A DNA stretch of 64,000 bases from Cololabis saira (GCF_033807715.1 NC_084599.1:9756625-9820624); one strand, 5' to 3'. Counted from the first letter of the stretch, positions 1-47,995 are shown. Numbers and translations: made by a program. The notes: generated from the letters alone by a model not told the origin.

Positions 1-1460
1 TTCATGTTTGCTGTTCATAAGGAGCATCTGCTGACAGGAAACATGTACACAAGAAGATCTCTTTGGTACAATAATATAGGATAAATCACTATCAGCTCAT
101 AATGGCAAGTAACAGAAATACTTTTAAAAAAAGGATGAAAACAATATCAGGGTTTTTTTTAGCATAATTTATTTTTAACATGTTACATTAATAAAGGTGC
201 AGGATTCATCAAACTCTAAAAACAAAGACATGATTCATGAACATTGTAGGGAGAAGTTGTGCTGACGGGTGGTTAAAGGCACAAATTCAGGTTCTAGTGT
301 GAGCTCTCAGCAGGGGTCACTGAGGCAGGAGCACAAGCTTTCCTCCCACCTGCAACATGTGAAACCCAAGTCGGTACATTTCCCTCTGCACCCCAGCAGC
401 TTCTTCACACTCACTCTCAACACCAGCTGCTTTTCAAAGCCACTCGTGTTCATCCAGTGATTAAACTGTCTGAGAAGGGGTCATTATGAGGCCCCTGTGA
501 GTCCTTCAGGACTGACACTGTAATTCCAACTTGATTATAACATGCCGTTTTGTGCCACTTTGAGCCAATCTGTAAATGTGCTTTTACTTTAATCCACTCC
601 TGAAGACTTGATAAAAAGGGAAATTAAACATTACTCGGCATTACTATGTCAGTACAGAGCATGAGAAGACCCACTTACATCAGTCAGACGGATGATGTAG
701 CGCCAGCATCTGTTCAGTCATGTGATGTCAAATACCTGACAAACAAGCAAGATTTGAAATCAACCCTTCACCACAAACCTGATATTCACACTGCTTCTCC
801 GTCATGATTACTAATGATGATGGGAGATATGTAACTGCGGAACACCTGAGTATGAACTGATTGAAAACTGAAAGTTCCCCTTGGTGCTTGACTCTGTCAC
901 ACTGGTAGGAATTATTACAACTCATTTATGTGTAAAATGGTAATATCACTGTGAGCCTGAGACTGGAAGAGAGTTTATTCAAGGCTTAACATGGTGTTGG
1001 AGTTCATAAGAAAAGAATGAGTCAGAATAATTTGGGCTCTGCTCAGGGTGGCGTGAAGACCTTTTTTTGGTACAAAAATAGGTGCTAAATCAGACAAACA
1101 ATGGCACAGGATTTTAACAAAATATTTTTCATACTTGATTAACAGAGGCTCCCAAAGAGCTGGAAACAGAGTTTTGTAATCAACATCCCAAGACTTTAGA
1201 TGATTTTAGGATTGTTGTCCTTCAGACACTAATGAAGCATGAACGTCTCCATTGTGCCTAGTTCTTGCTTGAGCTTCTACAGTTTTGCTTACAGGACTGT
1301 TTTTTTTTTTAATAGTTTTTTATTTTTATATTGTTTTTCAGCTTGTAGTAGATCACTCCTCCCCAGACAGTTATTGCAATTATACGTGTCATTCATTATC
1401 ACTCTGCTGAACTGAATCAAGGCTCAACGTTTTTACTGTAACATACATACATATATATAC
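1..1460. other. Upstream intergenic DNA with weak - strand exon candidates
   Basis: No gene is recognised. On the - strand a short open frame (307-453) follows a plausible acceptor and precedes an AATAAA at 173-168. Two more acceptor/donor-bounded pieces lie at about 680-860. None matches a family I know, and their phases do not join cleanly. The rest is unique-looking AT-rich sequence. Confidence 0.3.
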
Positions 1461-1578
1461 AAATATAAAAAGAAAACTCCTGCACACCTTCTTCTCACCG
1501 TGCATTCGTTTATCTAATAAACCTAATAAATGAATGCACGTTGAGAAGAAGGTGTGCAGGAGTTTTCTTTTTATATTT
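1461..1578. repeat. 47-bp inverted repeat with 24-nt loop
   Basis: The arms 1461-1507 and 1532-1578 are reverse complements with one mismatch near the loop. The right arm is the start of the longer repeat copy at 1545-2315; the second copy at 4971 lacks the left arm. It may be a foldback end produced by inverted duplication of a repeat terminus. Confidence 0.8.
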
Positions 1579-2315
1579 GGCTGCAGCTTTCCTCCTCCGA
1601 CACACCTTTCTGCAAATCCGGTGTGCAAAAAGTTTTCTACTTCGACTGTCACATATACAAAATGTTATGTGATCCAAAAATTCTAAATGAACATATATCA
1701 CATTGGAGTTGGGTCATAGCTTTCAACAGAAAATTATAAATACCTTAGCCATCTCTAGAGTCAGTTTGTTCTTTACTATGATAATCTACATTTATGCTGC
1801 TCATGTCACTAATGCACAGTCTGATAAAATAAACTTTTTTCTCATTTGAACATGAATGTAAGAAATTTAAGGTTGTAAGAAAAAATCAGGTTCACTAAAC
1901 AGTACGTGCCAAAAAAATTATGAACTCAATTTAATACCACCATTTACAATCTGGTGCACTAATGCATCAGAAACTATAAACTGTTGTTAAATTTAAAACT
2001 AATAGTGAAAGAAAAAGATATGCCAAGAAATGCTGTAGCCTCTACTTGAGTGTTTTCTTATGTCATCCAACTGCAATTAAACTGGAACTAGCTAATTATT
2101 CTTATGATGAACTTTCTAGATTAAATAACACCACTGAATCACAAGAGTTCAACTTTGGAGTTGAAATTCATAAATTGTTATATTGTCAATAATTTATCAT
2201 CAAAAGTAATTCAATGACAAGAACAAATTAAGTGGAAGCTCCATAAACCATCCCCAATCCCTTTTCTTTGCAGTTGAACACATTTTTGTTCAAAGGATCA
2301 ACTTAGGAGCTGCTG
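1545..2315 (+). repeat. Direct repeat, copy 1 (unclassified, about 770 bp)
   Basis: It is near-identical over most of its length to 4971-5765, with small indels. Both copies start at the GAAGGT.TGCAGGAG end and finish at TTCAAAGGATCAAC.TAGGAG. The open frames in it are non-coding. It could be a dispersed element or a local segmental duplication. Confidence 0.8.
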
Positions 2316-2619
2316 CTTCAGGACATTGACGTCTTCATTAAAAGAGTGGGTGAATTTTTCAGGAGGGACCACTCTTCAAACACATCGCCATCGCTATATG
2401 GGTAATAAGTAATTAGAGGTAAAATAATATATTCTATCCACAGATATAAGCAAAAAGATTGAGCCACATGTGTGGCACGGTGCAAAATGAAGCTGCCCTC
2501 CATTACACATTTAATCTTAAGTATTTCATATTGTTCTGCAAAGAGCAAAAATAAATCGTATTAATAATCACACTTTCGCCACACAACTTTACTTTACAAA
2601 CTCAAGTGGTACTGTGAGA

Positions 2620-2845
2620 AACCTTCTGTCCTCTCTTTTCCTGCTCTGTCCAGTTTTTCTTGCCACTGTTTGGCTTCAGGTTTTTCTCCCACTAGGGGCA
2701 TTTTTTTACCTGCCAGTGTTTATGTTATGTTTATGTAATAATTGCTCAGGGGTCATGTTCTGGGTCTCTGGAAAGCATCTACAGACAACTTCTGTTGTAA
2801 TACGACGCTATATAAATACAATTGAATTGAATTTAAGTGTGTGCT
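2620..2845 (+). mobile_element. 3' end of a LINE or LINE-dependent SINE
   Basis: The piece ends in ACGCTATATAAATACAATTG followed by ATTGAATT, the typical 3' tail of teleost L2-type elements and their SINE partners. There is no coding part. It lies just upstream of the ADGB promoter. Confidence 0.55.
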
Positions 2846-2914
2846 CTTGTTCTCTGAACGTATATCTGATATATTAACTGTTAATTGCTTAAATTGAACA
2901 TTTTGGAGCGCCGT

Positions 2915-3059
2915 GCCTGAATGCGCATGCGTATGAAGCTCGAGCCCAGGGAGGAGTGTTCTAGTGACGTCACCTAGCAACGGTTTTTAACAACAACTCT
3001 ACTGCGCTGCTTCGGGTGTTGTGAAGAGTTTGCTGGTGTTTCTTTCAGCCTTTCTGCGG
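2915..3059 (+). promoter_or_regulatory. ADGB promoter and non-coding exon 1 with RFX X-box, CRE and NRF1-like site
   Basis: A short CpG-richer patch lies in AT-rich DNA. At 2969-2981 it reads GTCACCTAGCAAC, a perfect match to the RFX X-box GTNRCC-N(0-3)-RGYAAC. The palindromic CRE TGACGTCA (2965-2972) overlaps its left half. TGCGCATGCGTA (2922-2933) differs by one base from the NRF1 consensus YGCGCAYGCGCR. A good splice donor, GTGAGT, begins at 3060, so transcribed sequence up to 3059 probably forms a non-coding first exon joined to the acceptor at 6665. The exact transcription start is not visible. X-boxes near the start site are typical of ciliary genes, which fits ADGB. Confidence 0.75.
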
Positions 3060-3805
3060 GTGAGTTAACTTTGACTATCATAAACAGCAAGAGAAAAAAT
3101 ACTTTAACCAATATTTAGTTTTCTTCCATTACAATTAATATGGCTACTTTTTCAAAAACCTCAATAAAGTGTCAGCTGGTTGGGAGATGGACAGGGAGCT
3201 GGCAGTTTGTGACCGTTCTTGTTGTGTTTTGTCAGGATGCTGAGCAGTTAATTTACCGTTATCTTCTGTTAATGTACTCTACTGTTAAACCTGGAGGGAG
3301 GGCAGTCAGCAAGTTGTACAGTTCTGCCCACAGGGCAGGTTTTTTTTTTATAGTTTTTTATTTTTATATTTGTTTTTCAGTTTGTAAATGTATTCAAGTT
3401 TAGTTTTAATTAGTTTAAAGAGCACACCAGTAGTTTTAGTTTAATTATTTTAAAAAATTGGTTAGTTTTTGTTTAGTCTTAGACGTACTGACTTACAGAT
3501 ACTGAACAAAAAACTTATATAAACAAAATAAAATAAAATAATCATGTCAACGATTTGATATAATACATAAATCCTTTATTCTTTCCCTTTGAGTAATTAG
3601 AAAAAGAGAAATAGCTAACATAAAAAAGACAAGGCACGAAACAAAAATGAAAAAAAAGTTTTTGCCCACATTTCTATTAGTTAGGCACCATTAAATTACA
3701 TTTTTATTTCAGTTTTTATGACATAAAAATGTTTAATTTCCCACTCTGGTTCTTCTCTTTCTTTGTACTGTCAACCAAATATAAAATATATTATTATATA
3801 ATAAA

Positions 3806-4180
3806 CGGGCAGTGCAGTGGTTTAGTGGTTAGCACTGTTGCCTCACAGCAAGAAGGTCCCCGGTTCGACTCCCAGGCCCAGCAGGACCTTTCTGTGTGGA
3901 GTTTGCATGTTCTCCCCGTGCTTGCGTGGGTTTCCTCCGGGTACTCCGGTTTCCTCCCACAGTCCAAAAACATGCATATTAGGTTAACTGGTGATTCTAA
4001 ATTGCCCATAGGTGTGAGTGTGTCTGCTTGTTTGTCTGTATATGTGGCCCTGCGATGGACTGGTGACCTGTCCAGGGTGTAACCCCTGCCTCTCACCTGA
4101 AATGAGCTGGGATAAGCTCCAGCAGACCCCCGTGACCCTGCAAAGGATAAAGCGGGTATAGATAATGGATGGAATGGATG
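3806..4180 (+). mobile_element. tRNA-derived SINE with (ATGG) tail
   Basis: The head resembles a tRNA gene, with an A-box-like GTGGTTAGCACTG and a B-box-like GGTTCGACTCC. The body is the widespread teleost consensus (TTTGCATGTTCTCCCCGTG, GGTTTCCTCC, GGCCCTGCGATGGACTGG). The tail is ATGG repeats. Related fragments lie at 25145-25366 and, inverted, at 36195-36262. It is not a functional tRNA gene. Confidence 0.8.
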
Positions 4181-4391
4181 GATTATTATATAATATGGAC
4201 GGCGGTAATAGATTGATTAAAAAAATGTGGCCTAACAAGGTTTTTCCAAGTATAAATGTATGATATTCTTGATTTCTAGCTGGTTAGGATAGTTTTCTTG
4301 GCTGTGTTCAGGGCTGTGAGGGGATTATTCTCAGTTGTATCCAGATTCAATTCTGATAATCTGATACAGCAGTCATAGCGAAGGTGTAGCC

Positions 4392-4615
4392 CAGGGGTAG
4401 GCAACCCTGGTCCTCGAGTGCCACTGTCCTGCATGTCTTAGATGCTACCCTGCTTTAACACACCTGATTCTAATTAATCATCGTCATCAGCTTGTCATCC
4501 AGGGCTGCACAATTCTGTTGATGACACAGGTACTTTTATCACGGTGTGCTGAAGCAGGGTAGCATCTAAGACATGCAGGACAGTGGCACTCGAGAACCAG
4601 GGTTGCCTACCCCTT
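4392..4615. mobile_element. Palindromic hAT-like MITE
   Basis: The inverted ends start with CAGGGGTAGGCAACCCTGGT and its reverse complement, with matching inner arms around TGCATGTCTTAGATGCTACC. The centre is short and non-coding. Diverged relatives lie at 11775-11960 and 49243-49385. Confidence 0.75.
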
Positions 4616-4970
4616 CACTGTAGCCCATGAAACAAGACAATGCTTCAGTGATGCGAGGGCATCGCTGGTTCCTGCACAATCCGCAGGCCTGGACCCCCAA
4701 TAAATAAGAGCTATATTCTACCGACCTGCCACAGGGCGTCAGTGTCAATCCACTGTCCTGCAGCTGGTCTGTCTGTAATACCACAGATCTGACACAGGGA
4801 GGCGCTGTCGGACAGCTCTCCTCCAGGTACTGCAAAACCCCTGAAAGACTGACAATAATCCCCAGTTACTAGGTACAGTGGTTACTTCACAAGTGTAACA
4901 AGTTAACAGCAAAAAGTATAAAGAGGATGCAAGTATGAGCGTACATGAATAAGGCTTTTTAGTTATTTTT

Positions 4971-5765
4971 AGAAGGTATGCAGGAGTTTTCTTTTTATAT
5001 TTGGCTGCAGCTTTCCTCCTCCGCCGTACCTTTCTGCAAATCCGGTGTGCCAAAAGTTTTCTACTTCCACTGTCACATATACAAAATGTTATGTGATCCA
5101 AAAATTAAAAATGAACATATATCACATTGGAGTTGGGTCATAGCTTTCAACAGAAAATTATAAATACATTAGGCATCTCTAGAGTCAGTTTGTTTTTTAC
5201 TATGATAATCTACATTTATGCTGCTCATATAAAATAAACAACCATGCAACAAAAGGATCAAGAGGGAGTTTTCTCATTTGAACATGTAAGTATTTTAAGG
5301 TTGTAAGAAAAAATCTGGTTCACTATACGTGCCAAACAAATTATGAACTCAATTCAATACCACCATTTACAATCTGGTGCACTAATGCATCAGAAACTAT
5401 AAACTGTTGCTAATTTTAAAAATAATAGTGGAAGAAAAATATATGCCAAGAAATGCAGTAGCCTGTACTTGAGTGTTTCATATGTCATCCAACCGCAATT
5501 AAACTGGAACTAGCTAATTATTCTTATGATGAACTTTCTAGATTAAATAACACCACTGAATCACAAAAGTTCAATTTTGATTGTTGAAATTCATAAATGG
5601 TTATATTGTCATTCATTTATCATGAAAAGTAATTCAATGACAAGAACAAAGGAAGTTTAACCACAGTTTAACATTGAACATGTGGAAGCTCCATAAACCA
5701 TCCCCAATCCCTTTTCTTTGCAGTTGAACACATTTTTGTTCAAAGGATCAACCTAGGAGCTGTTG
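4971..5765 (+). repeat. Direct repeat, copy 2 (unclassified, about 795 bp)
   Basis: Same orientation as the copy at 1545-2315. It lies in ADGB intron 1, so the two copies flank the promoter and exon 1. It lacks the inverted left arm seen at copy 1. Confidence 0.8.
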
Positions 5766-6669
5766 CATCCAACCACATCTGTACAATTACAGTCTTCAAC
5801 TTCCAGCTGACACGTTGACCCAGATCACCCTCAACGCGTCCGCGGCCTTGGATCCCGATCAAACAAAACACTTCATCCCACAAAGAACTTGTCAACAGTG
5901 AAGGGAAAGAAAAGAAAGGCGCAAAATAGGGATTAATGATTGAGATCCATGTGAAATAAAAAAAATTATGCAAAACTCTCTTCTCTATAATGAAACAATA
6001 CAGATAAAACAATAAATGTGCACACATCATTATGGATAAACGTTGCATCAGCTTTAATTGTATTTGTTCAGTAATCTTTATTTTCTTCATTAACCTTTTC
6101 CTTTCAATGTATTTTTTTTATATTTTCTTCTTACTGTTTTCTCACACACACACACTAACTCAAGCTGGGCCACACACAACATTTTATTAAATACACTCAT
6201 CCTTAATGAAAAATTCAAAGCCCAACAAATAACTAAGCAATCACTGACCGACATCATGGAGTGTGCGCTGCATCAAGTATTAGCTTCATACAACCAAAAC
6301 ATGGTTCCAATCATGACACCAAAATTCACATTTTCTCGTTGAACCTGTAAATACATGCTTTTAAAATAATTTCTGTTAATTTACATAATTATATAATTTG
6401 TTATGCATAGGTAAATGTGCTTTGAAATGTACTGACACAAGCGCAGTACATTTTATTCAGTTTTATTATTAGTTATTATCCAGTAAAGATGTATACGTTT
6501 ATGTGGGGTTTACAGTGTGTTCCTGTGACAAAGCAGCACTGCAAAATAATTCAAAGAGGGGTGGCAACAGTTTAACATCAAAATTGCTAATTGTACTAAC
6601 TCAGATTTTTGAAAATGCTGACGAAAAATATGATTAAAGAAAATATGTATGTGTTGAAATTTCAGAACA

Positions 6670-42828
<36,159 letters not shown>

Positions 42829-44436
42829 TTGTCTGCCTGAACACTCAAGTGTCTTATTAATCACTGCATTTTTGCTCATGCTCCACTACACAACACAAGA
42901 CAAACGTTTAAACACTACATTTCTCTTTTGACCCTTGACTCTAAACGACAGGTTAGTTTAAGCTAACTGAAGACTTAATGTGGTTGGTTACACTTTATTT
43001 AATTCAATAGTTATCTGAACAAAAGATATTCCTGTTATTGTAGTACACCATTTCTATGTATTTGAGGCTTTGCTATAAAATAGTTTTATCTTAGTAGCTT
43101 TTATTTATTTTCCTGTATGAAATATTCAAGTACTTCTCTATTCAAAAATGTTAGACCAGTGTCTGACAATGCAACATATTTGATGTTATGTGATATTACT
43201 TTTGCTGAATACAGAGGTTTACTTCAAGAACACACTGAATTGATGTCATGGGGGATTTTTGTACATCAGAACTCTTCTTGAAACTGCTGAAAGTTCAATA
43301 TTAAAGTTATTTAGAGAATGATGGAACAAGTTTCTACTTTATTGTCCCAACAGGAAATGTATTTCCAGACTGTCATAGACACGTCACACAGTAGGCGTTC
43401 AACACGATGACAACTAAGCAACATGGACCACGTAGAAAAACATTTACATAACTGCCAAGCCGAGTGAAGCGAAGGTCATTGATCGGTAACTCGATTGTTG
43501 AGACAAAGAGATGGCAGATGGTACGAAGCTTCTGTTAAAACATGCTTTTGTCTATTTTAATGTCCGTAAAAAACACTGAAAACGGCTTCCTCTTTCAATG
43601 CTCTGAACACGCCAAACCAACTCATTTGCAGTGTGCGACTGTATTTTCGCAATTCTTTTGTTGTCTTGAGTGTCACTGTAACAACAAGATAACTCAAAGG
43701 GTGGTGGAGAGCAGCCAACCTCCCACAAGCAAAGTGCTGTCCATCGATTGATTGATCAATTAGCAAACTTTGGTTTTTACTGATAAAAGCCTGCATGGGA
43801 CCCCTCCTTCAAGATAAAGTGAGCTTCAAAGAAAATACAATATAGCTGATTCCAGATTTTTAACACATAATAGCAACTATAAGCATTACAAAAAAAAACT
43901 GAGGTGCAACCCTTTAATCCCTTTAAAAACAGATTTTTCTGGTTTTGATTTTATGTTTTACCTTGTGTCTAATGAATTAGATAAAGTGCCCTTTATCTTA
44001 CTTTAGTGTTCAGATTGCATCAAGTTCTCACTCTCACAGTCAGCTGAGGAATGAGAAAGTAAATTGAAAATGAAAAGGAAGATGGTGCCATCTAGAGGCC
44101 GCTGTCATTAATATATTCTCATTACCATCTCTGCAGTATGGCACCACAAGGTTGACAATAATGAATTGCTCAATTTTTGTGCTTCCGCACAAAGGAAATT
44201 ATCATTATGCTATGTATGTATTTATGTGCTGAAGCATGCGTGTGCAAGAGAGAGAATAATCCTTGTCTGGTTTCAGGTGCATTTCACTGCATTTTTCTAC
44301 AAAGCCTTTAACCGATTCCCAGTTAGGCGTGTGCATTTGAGCTTATTTGAAAGGATGCTATGTGCACAACAAGCACATACTTAAGAACTGTTTGGAGTTT
44401 GCATGTTCTCCCTGGACTTGTGTCTCTCAAACAGAT
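42829..44436. other. ADGB 3' UTR and following intergenic DNA
   Basis: The 3' UTR probably ends soon after 43305. Beyond it no gene is seen. A short SINE-like piece (GTTTGGAGTTTGCATGTTCT) lies at 44390-44410. Confidence 0.4.
43300..43305 (+). terminator. Candidate ADGB poly(A) signal ATTAAA
   Basis: ATTAAA lies 472 nt after the ADGB stop codon, in AT-rich sequence without open frames. It is the common variant of AATAAA. The cleavage site is not visible. Confidence 0.4.
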
Positions 44437-44490
44437 CCCAACCAGCACCAGGAGTGACACTGGATTGCTTCACTCCTGGTGCTGGTTGGG
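44437..44490. repeat. Perfect 20-bp hairpin in intergenic DNA
   Basis: CCCAACCAGCACCAGGAGTG (44437-44456) and its exact reverse complement (44471-44490) enclose a 14-nt loop. No U-run follows, and there is no sign that it acts as a terminator. Confidence 0.9.
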
Positions 44491-44689
44491 AGAGGCTCAA
44501 ACCCGCCTAGGGCCTTGACTGGATGAATCTGGAGTTTTTTTGAGTGGATGGATAAATATGAGCACACATCTGACCATATCCACCTCGTGCTCTACTCTCC
44601 GGCCGTACTCGGAGACGATGTTGATATAGGTGCTTTGCTTTCTGTTTCCTCTTGCTTCTACTTAAATATTGTGCTTCTGGGCCTGCTGA

Positions 44690-45375
44690 GCATGCGCAGA
44701 GCTTGTCTGCAGTCTGTTTCTGCTGTGCGTCAGGATGAATGAGACGTGTCGAGCCACCGTGCCACTAAATTTGGTGGTCACAGTAGTGGCATCACTAACA
44801 AAAAGAAAGCGAGTGAGTGACAGCACGTCGTTGCTGCGCTAAACGCTGTGAGTGCCATGGACAGATCTGTGGCAGAAATAAAAAAGAAGTGGTGCGATCT
44901 GAAGGTGGAGGCCAAGAGGAGAGTGGCCCGATAACTTATTATGTCCTCAGTCACTCTACAGTTGTCGCGGTGGGTGAAGAGGAGGTTCCCGGCACGGCGT
45001 GTCCTGCACCGCGGCTGCAGCACCAGCAGCACCAGAGCGATCCAAGCGCATGACGCACTTGGAAGTGGCCGTGTCCTGACTGACGCTGTGCTTCAAACAC
45101 AGAGGGACACGATCAACGCTGTTATATTATAAGTCTGATATGTGATGACATTAAAAGTATGACATGAATCTGGCTTCATTTCACCACCTCACCATCTGCG
45201 TCGCGAGTTCCCCATATTTCCAAAATGTTCGTGCGCTAGGATCAAAGTTTGCGTAAAGATACGCAAATTTTTCCGTTCGTTTTTTTTTTTGAAATCCCAA
45301 CCTTTGCGTAGAAGGTGGCGTGCGCATCTTTCAAGCCCTGTTTTGTGCACACGCAAGCTTTATAAATGAGGCCCC
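44690..45375 (+). mobile_element. Harbinger-type relic with a broken Myb/SANT-like protein gene
   Basis: Frames on the + strand contain NAVSAMDRS and AEIKKKWCDLKVEAKRRVA with shifts between them, which resembles the Myb/SANT-like DNA-binding protein of Harbinger elements. The right end, AAGCTTTATAAATGAGGCCC, resembles the GGGCCTCATTTATAAA terminus common in fish Harbinger MITEs. It is frameshifted and inactive. Confidence 0.55.
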
Positions 45376-47010
45376 TGGTCATGTCACACATTGACTACTG
45401 TAATTCTTTGTTGGTCTCCCCACGTGCTCAGTTAAACCTCTGCAAATGATCCAGAATGCAGCAGGAAGTCTGGTCTTCAACCAACCAGAGAGAGCTCATG
45501 TCACACCACTGCTAATATCTCTGCACTGGCTTCCAGTTGCAGCATCAAGTTCAAAGCTCTGCTTCTGGCTTACCAAACAATTACCCAAATGGCTTCTGCC
45601 TACCTTCACTCATTCATCCACACTCCCTCTCGTTGGCTCCGTTCAGCCAGTGAAAGACGCCTGGTGCTTCCACCACAACATGGCGTGAAATCAGTAGCCA
45701 GACTTCTCCTCCATTGTTCTGCGATGGTGGAACAACCTACCAAACTCTGTCTGATCCACAGGGTCTGTACCCACTTTTAAAAGCAAGCTAAAGATGCAGC
45801 CAGAGGCGATTCTAGGGTCTGTTGGGGCCCTAGGCAAAAATTTCTAGGGGGCCCCCCAAACAGCGTTCACCGCCGTTATGTTATAATAAACTGACACCAT
45901 ACCAACGAAAACTTTATGAAATTTTGACCAGGATTCCTTGCGAACAGAGCATGCGCAGAAAACAAAGTCTTGTTCTTTGCGTTTTTTGGCGGATTGCATA
46001 CCGCCACCTACTGAACCGGAGTATGTAGGACAGGATCTAGTTGTCTATAGCTTTACATTAAATCATCTAATATAATAATACTAATGAAAAGAGAAAAACT
46101 CAAAACAAACAAATAAAACAAATAAACCAAACAACACCACTATAAACTCACTATATCCTGTAAAATAGAAAACAATTGAATGTTCCGTTTGATGGGGATA
46201 TTCCGTTTGGCGTTTACATGACTGAATATTCGGGTTTTAAAAGAGTTATTGACTGCATGTAAACGCAGTCGTCATAGCTTTCATAGCTTAACATTAAAGG
46301 TGCGTTTCCATTACACAGAACAGCTCTACTCTACTCTACTCTGCTCTACTAACCAAAAACGTCAATAAACACTGGTCTGACGCTAGTTTTGCTGTTTAAC
46401 GGTAGTTATCTGCTCCACTTACCACTGTCTTGCTTTCTTCTGTCTTTGTCCTCCTTTTTTTTCTTCCTCTTTTCACTGTCGGACAGATAACTACTTCTCT
46501 TCATTTTTCTTTACCTTCGGCTGAGCCGAATCGGCTCCATTTAAAACTTCCAGAATGAACGTTAAATTCTGTGCACACGACACTGTGTGTAGTTTTTTCT
46601 TTTTTTATTTTGACACTGCGTACAGGTGGATGGCGGTGATCATGGGAATGAAAACATGGGGCCCCTTAAGAGAGGTTTCTTACTGGCTACTGAGATGTCA
46701 TTGATAATTGCCTTATGTTTGTTTAAGGAGGAGGATGTGGTCATTACGGTTACCACATTTTGAGATCTGTACAGTAAAAACAGCCTTCAATACTTGTTTA
46801 GTCCTCTAAATCCCTGATAGGAAACACTTTTGTAATAAAAGTAATTATAAAAAAAAAAAATAATAATAATTTTTTTTTTTTTTGGGCCTCATGGGCCCCC
46901 CAACAACTCGGGGCCCCAAGCAGTTGCCTGCCTTGCCTGTTCACAAGCTGCGCCCCTGGATGCAGCTCGTCTGCATCTAGCTAACTTCTCTGCTCATCAG
47001 AATTAATTAA
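45376..47010 (+). mobile_element. L2-type LINE 3' fragment, interrupted by a hAT element
   Basis: From 45376 to 45800 broken frames encode the end of an L2 reverse transcriptase (VMSHIDYCNSLL, QNAAGSLV, HVTPLLISLHWLPV). The sequence resumes after the hAT insertion at 46959 with a short piece including GATGCAGC. Several shifts and stops make it inactive. Confidence 0.7.
45801..46958. mobile_element. hAT element inserted in an L2 fragment, 8-bp target duplication
   Basis: The left end CAGAGGCGATTCTAGGGTC and right end GCTGCGCCCCTG are imperfect inverted repeats. GATGCAGC flanks both ends (45793-45800 and 46959-46966). GGGGCCCC-type runs lie just inside both ends. 1,158 bp, with no intact transposase seen. 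Confidence 0.85.
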
Positions 47011-47263
47011 GATTTGTCCAGTTCTTTGCTCAACTCAGCACTGAATATGCTGCATGCACTTATATATATATGGCAGTTCGTCGTGGCCGACGTTAACTGT
47101 TTAATGTTCAAGTTGAGTGCCACCTCTGGCAGGCTCTCATGTGGGCCTGCAGACCCGCTAAGGATCTGCAGAAGCGCTGGCATATCGTGCAGCGGAAATC
47201 ACTTGCTGAAGCTACGTTGTGTCTACGATCATGCTACGATCATACTCTGTCTCACGTTGCTTC

Positions 47264-47521
47264 TCAATTGAGGTCCTTGCATTTTTTCAGCAGTTCTCTC
47301 CATCTTCCCCTGTCCGATGCTGCCTCCTCCCAGGTTTCATGGGGTATTCCCGACCTCTTCATGTTCCTTTTCAGCATGTCTTTGACAAGCTGACATGCAC
47401 TTATGACAAGATGATCGCATGATGGTGTCTTTTTAGACATAGCTTTCTTGTATAAAGGGACTGTTGTCTTGGATAGAAAGGGAACACTTAAAATAAAAGT
47501 CTTGCACTGGCATGGCAGCAC
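47264..47521 (-). pseudogene. C-terminal relic of a LINE polyprotein
   Basis: An 85-codon - strand frame contains LVKDMLKRNMKRSGIPHETW followed by EEAASDRGRWRELL. The W-E-x-x-A-x-D-R-x-x-W-R pattern is the usual end of non-LTR retrotransposon proteins in fish (RTE or related clades). Nothing upstream restores a full ORF. Confidence 0.5.
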
Positions 47522-47631
47522 CTCCGTTCAACTGGACCCCCAGCAGTCTGACCAGCACTGATCCATGCTGGACCCTCCTATGTGAATTCTTGCTTGTCTT
47601 GTTCTCTCAGATGTCAGATCTCTCCGATTTT

Positions 47632-47995
47632 TTTTATCACTTACACTCATATACTGAAAGTGATGAGGAAGGTAAAGGATGAGCAGCTGGGTACATTGAA
47701 CACACAACCCTGTACGTGAAATTAGTTCATTAACCATTTTATTCAGTAGTTGGTGTATACAGACAAGCCTTAAAATAATTTTACACCCAACGCAGGACAC
47801 TTAAGTTCAGAGGAGGGAAAGATCGATCATATGCAATACTTTATTACATATGCATTACATTACAATAAGTGAGAAATCCCAAAACAATTAACTCTAGTGT
47901 GGAGGAATAACAGCTGTGAAGTCAGTTACTGTTTTAATCCCGAACATCAGATCAGAGAAAGTATTCATTCCCTAACGAAACAAAGTCCTAATCAA
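47632..47995 (+). repeat. Direct repeat bracketing FAAH, copy 1
   Basis: About 360 bp highly similar to 62455-62818 in the same orientation, from TATACTGAAAGTGATGAGGA to the ATCAGATCAGAGAAAG region. Unclassified. Confidence 0.8.

Noticed and set aside
3806..3880. tRNA gene suggested by A- and B-box-like sequence
   Set aside because: It continues directly into a SINE body and tail; the cloverleaf is not convincing.
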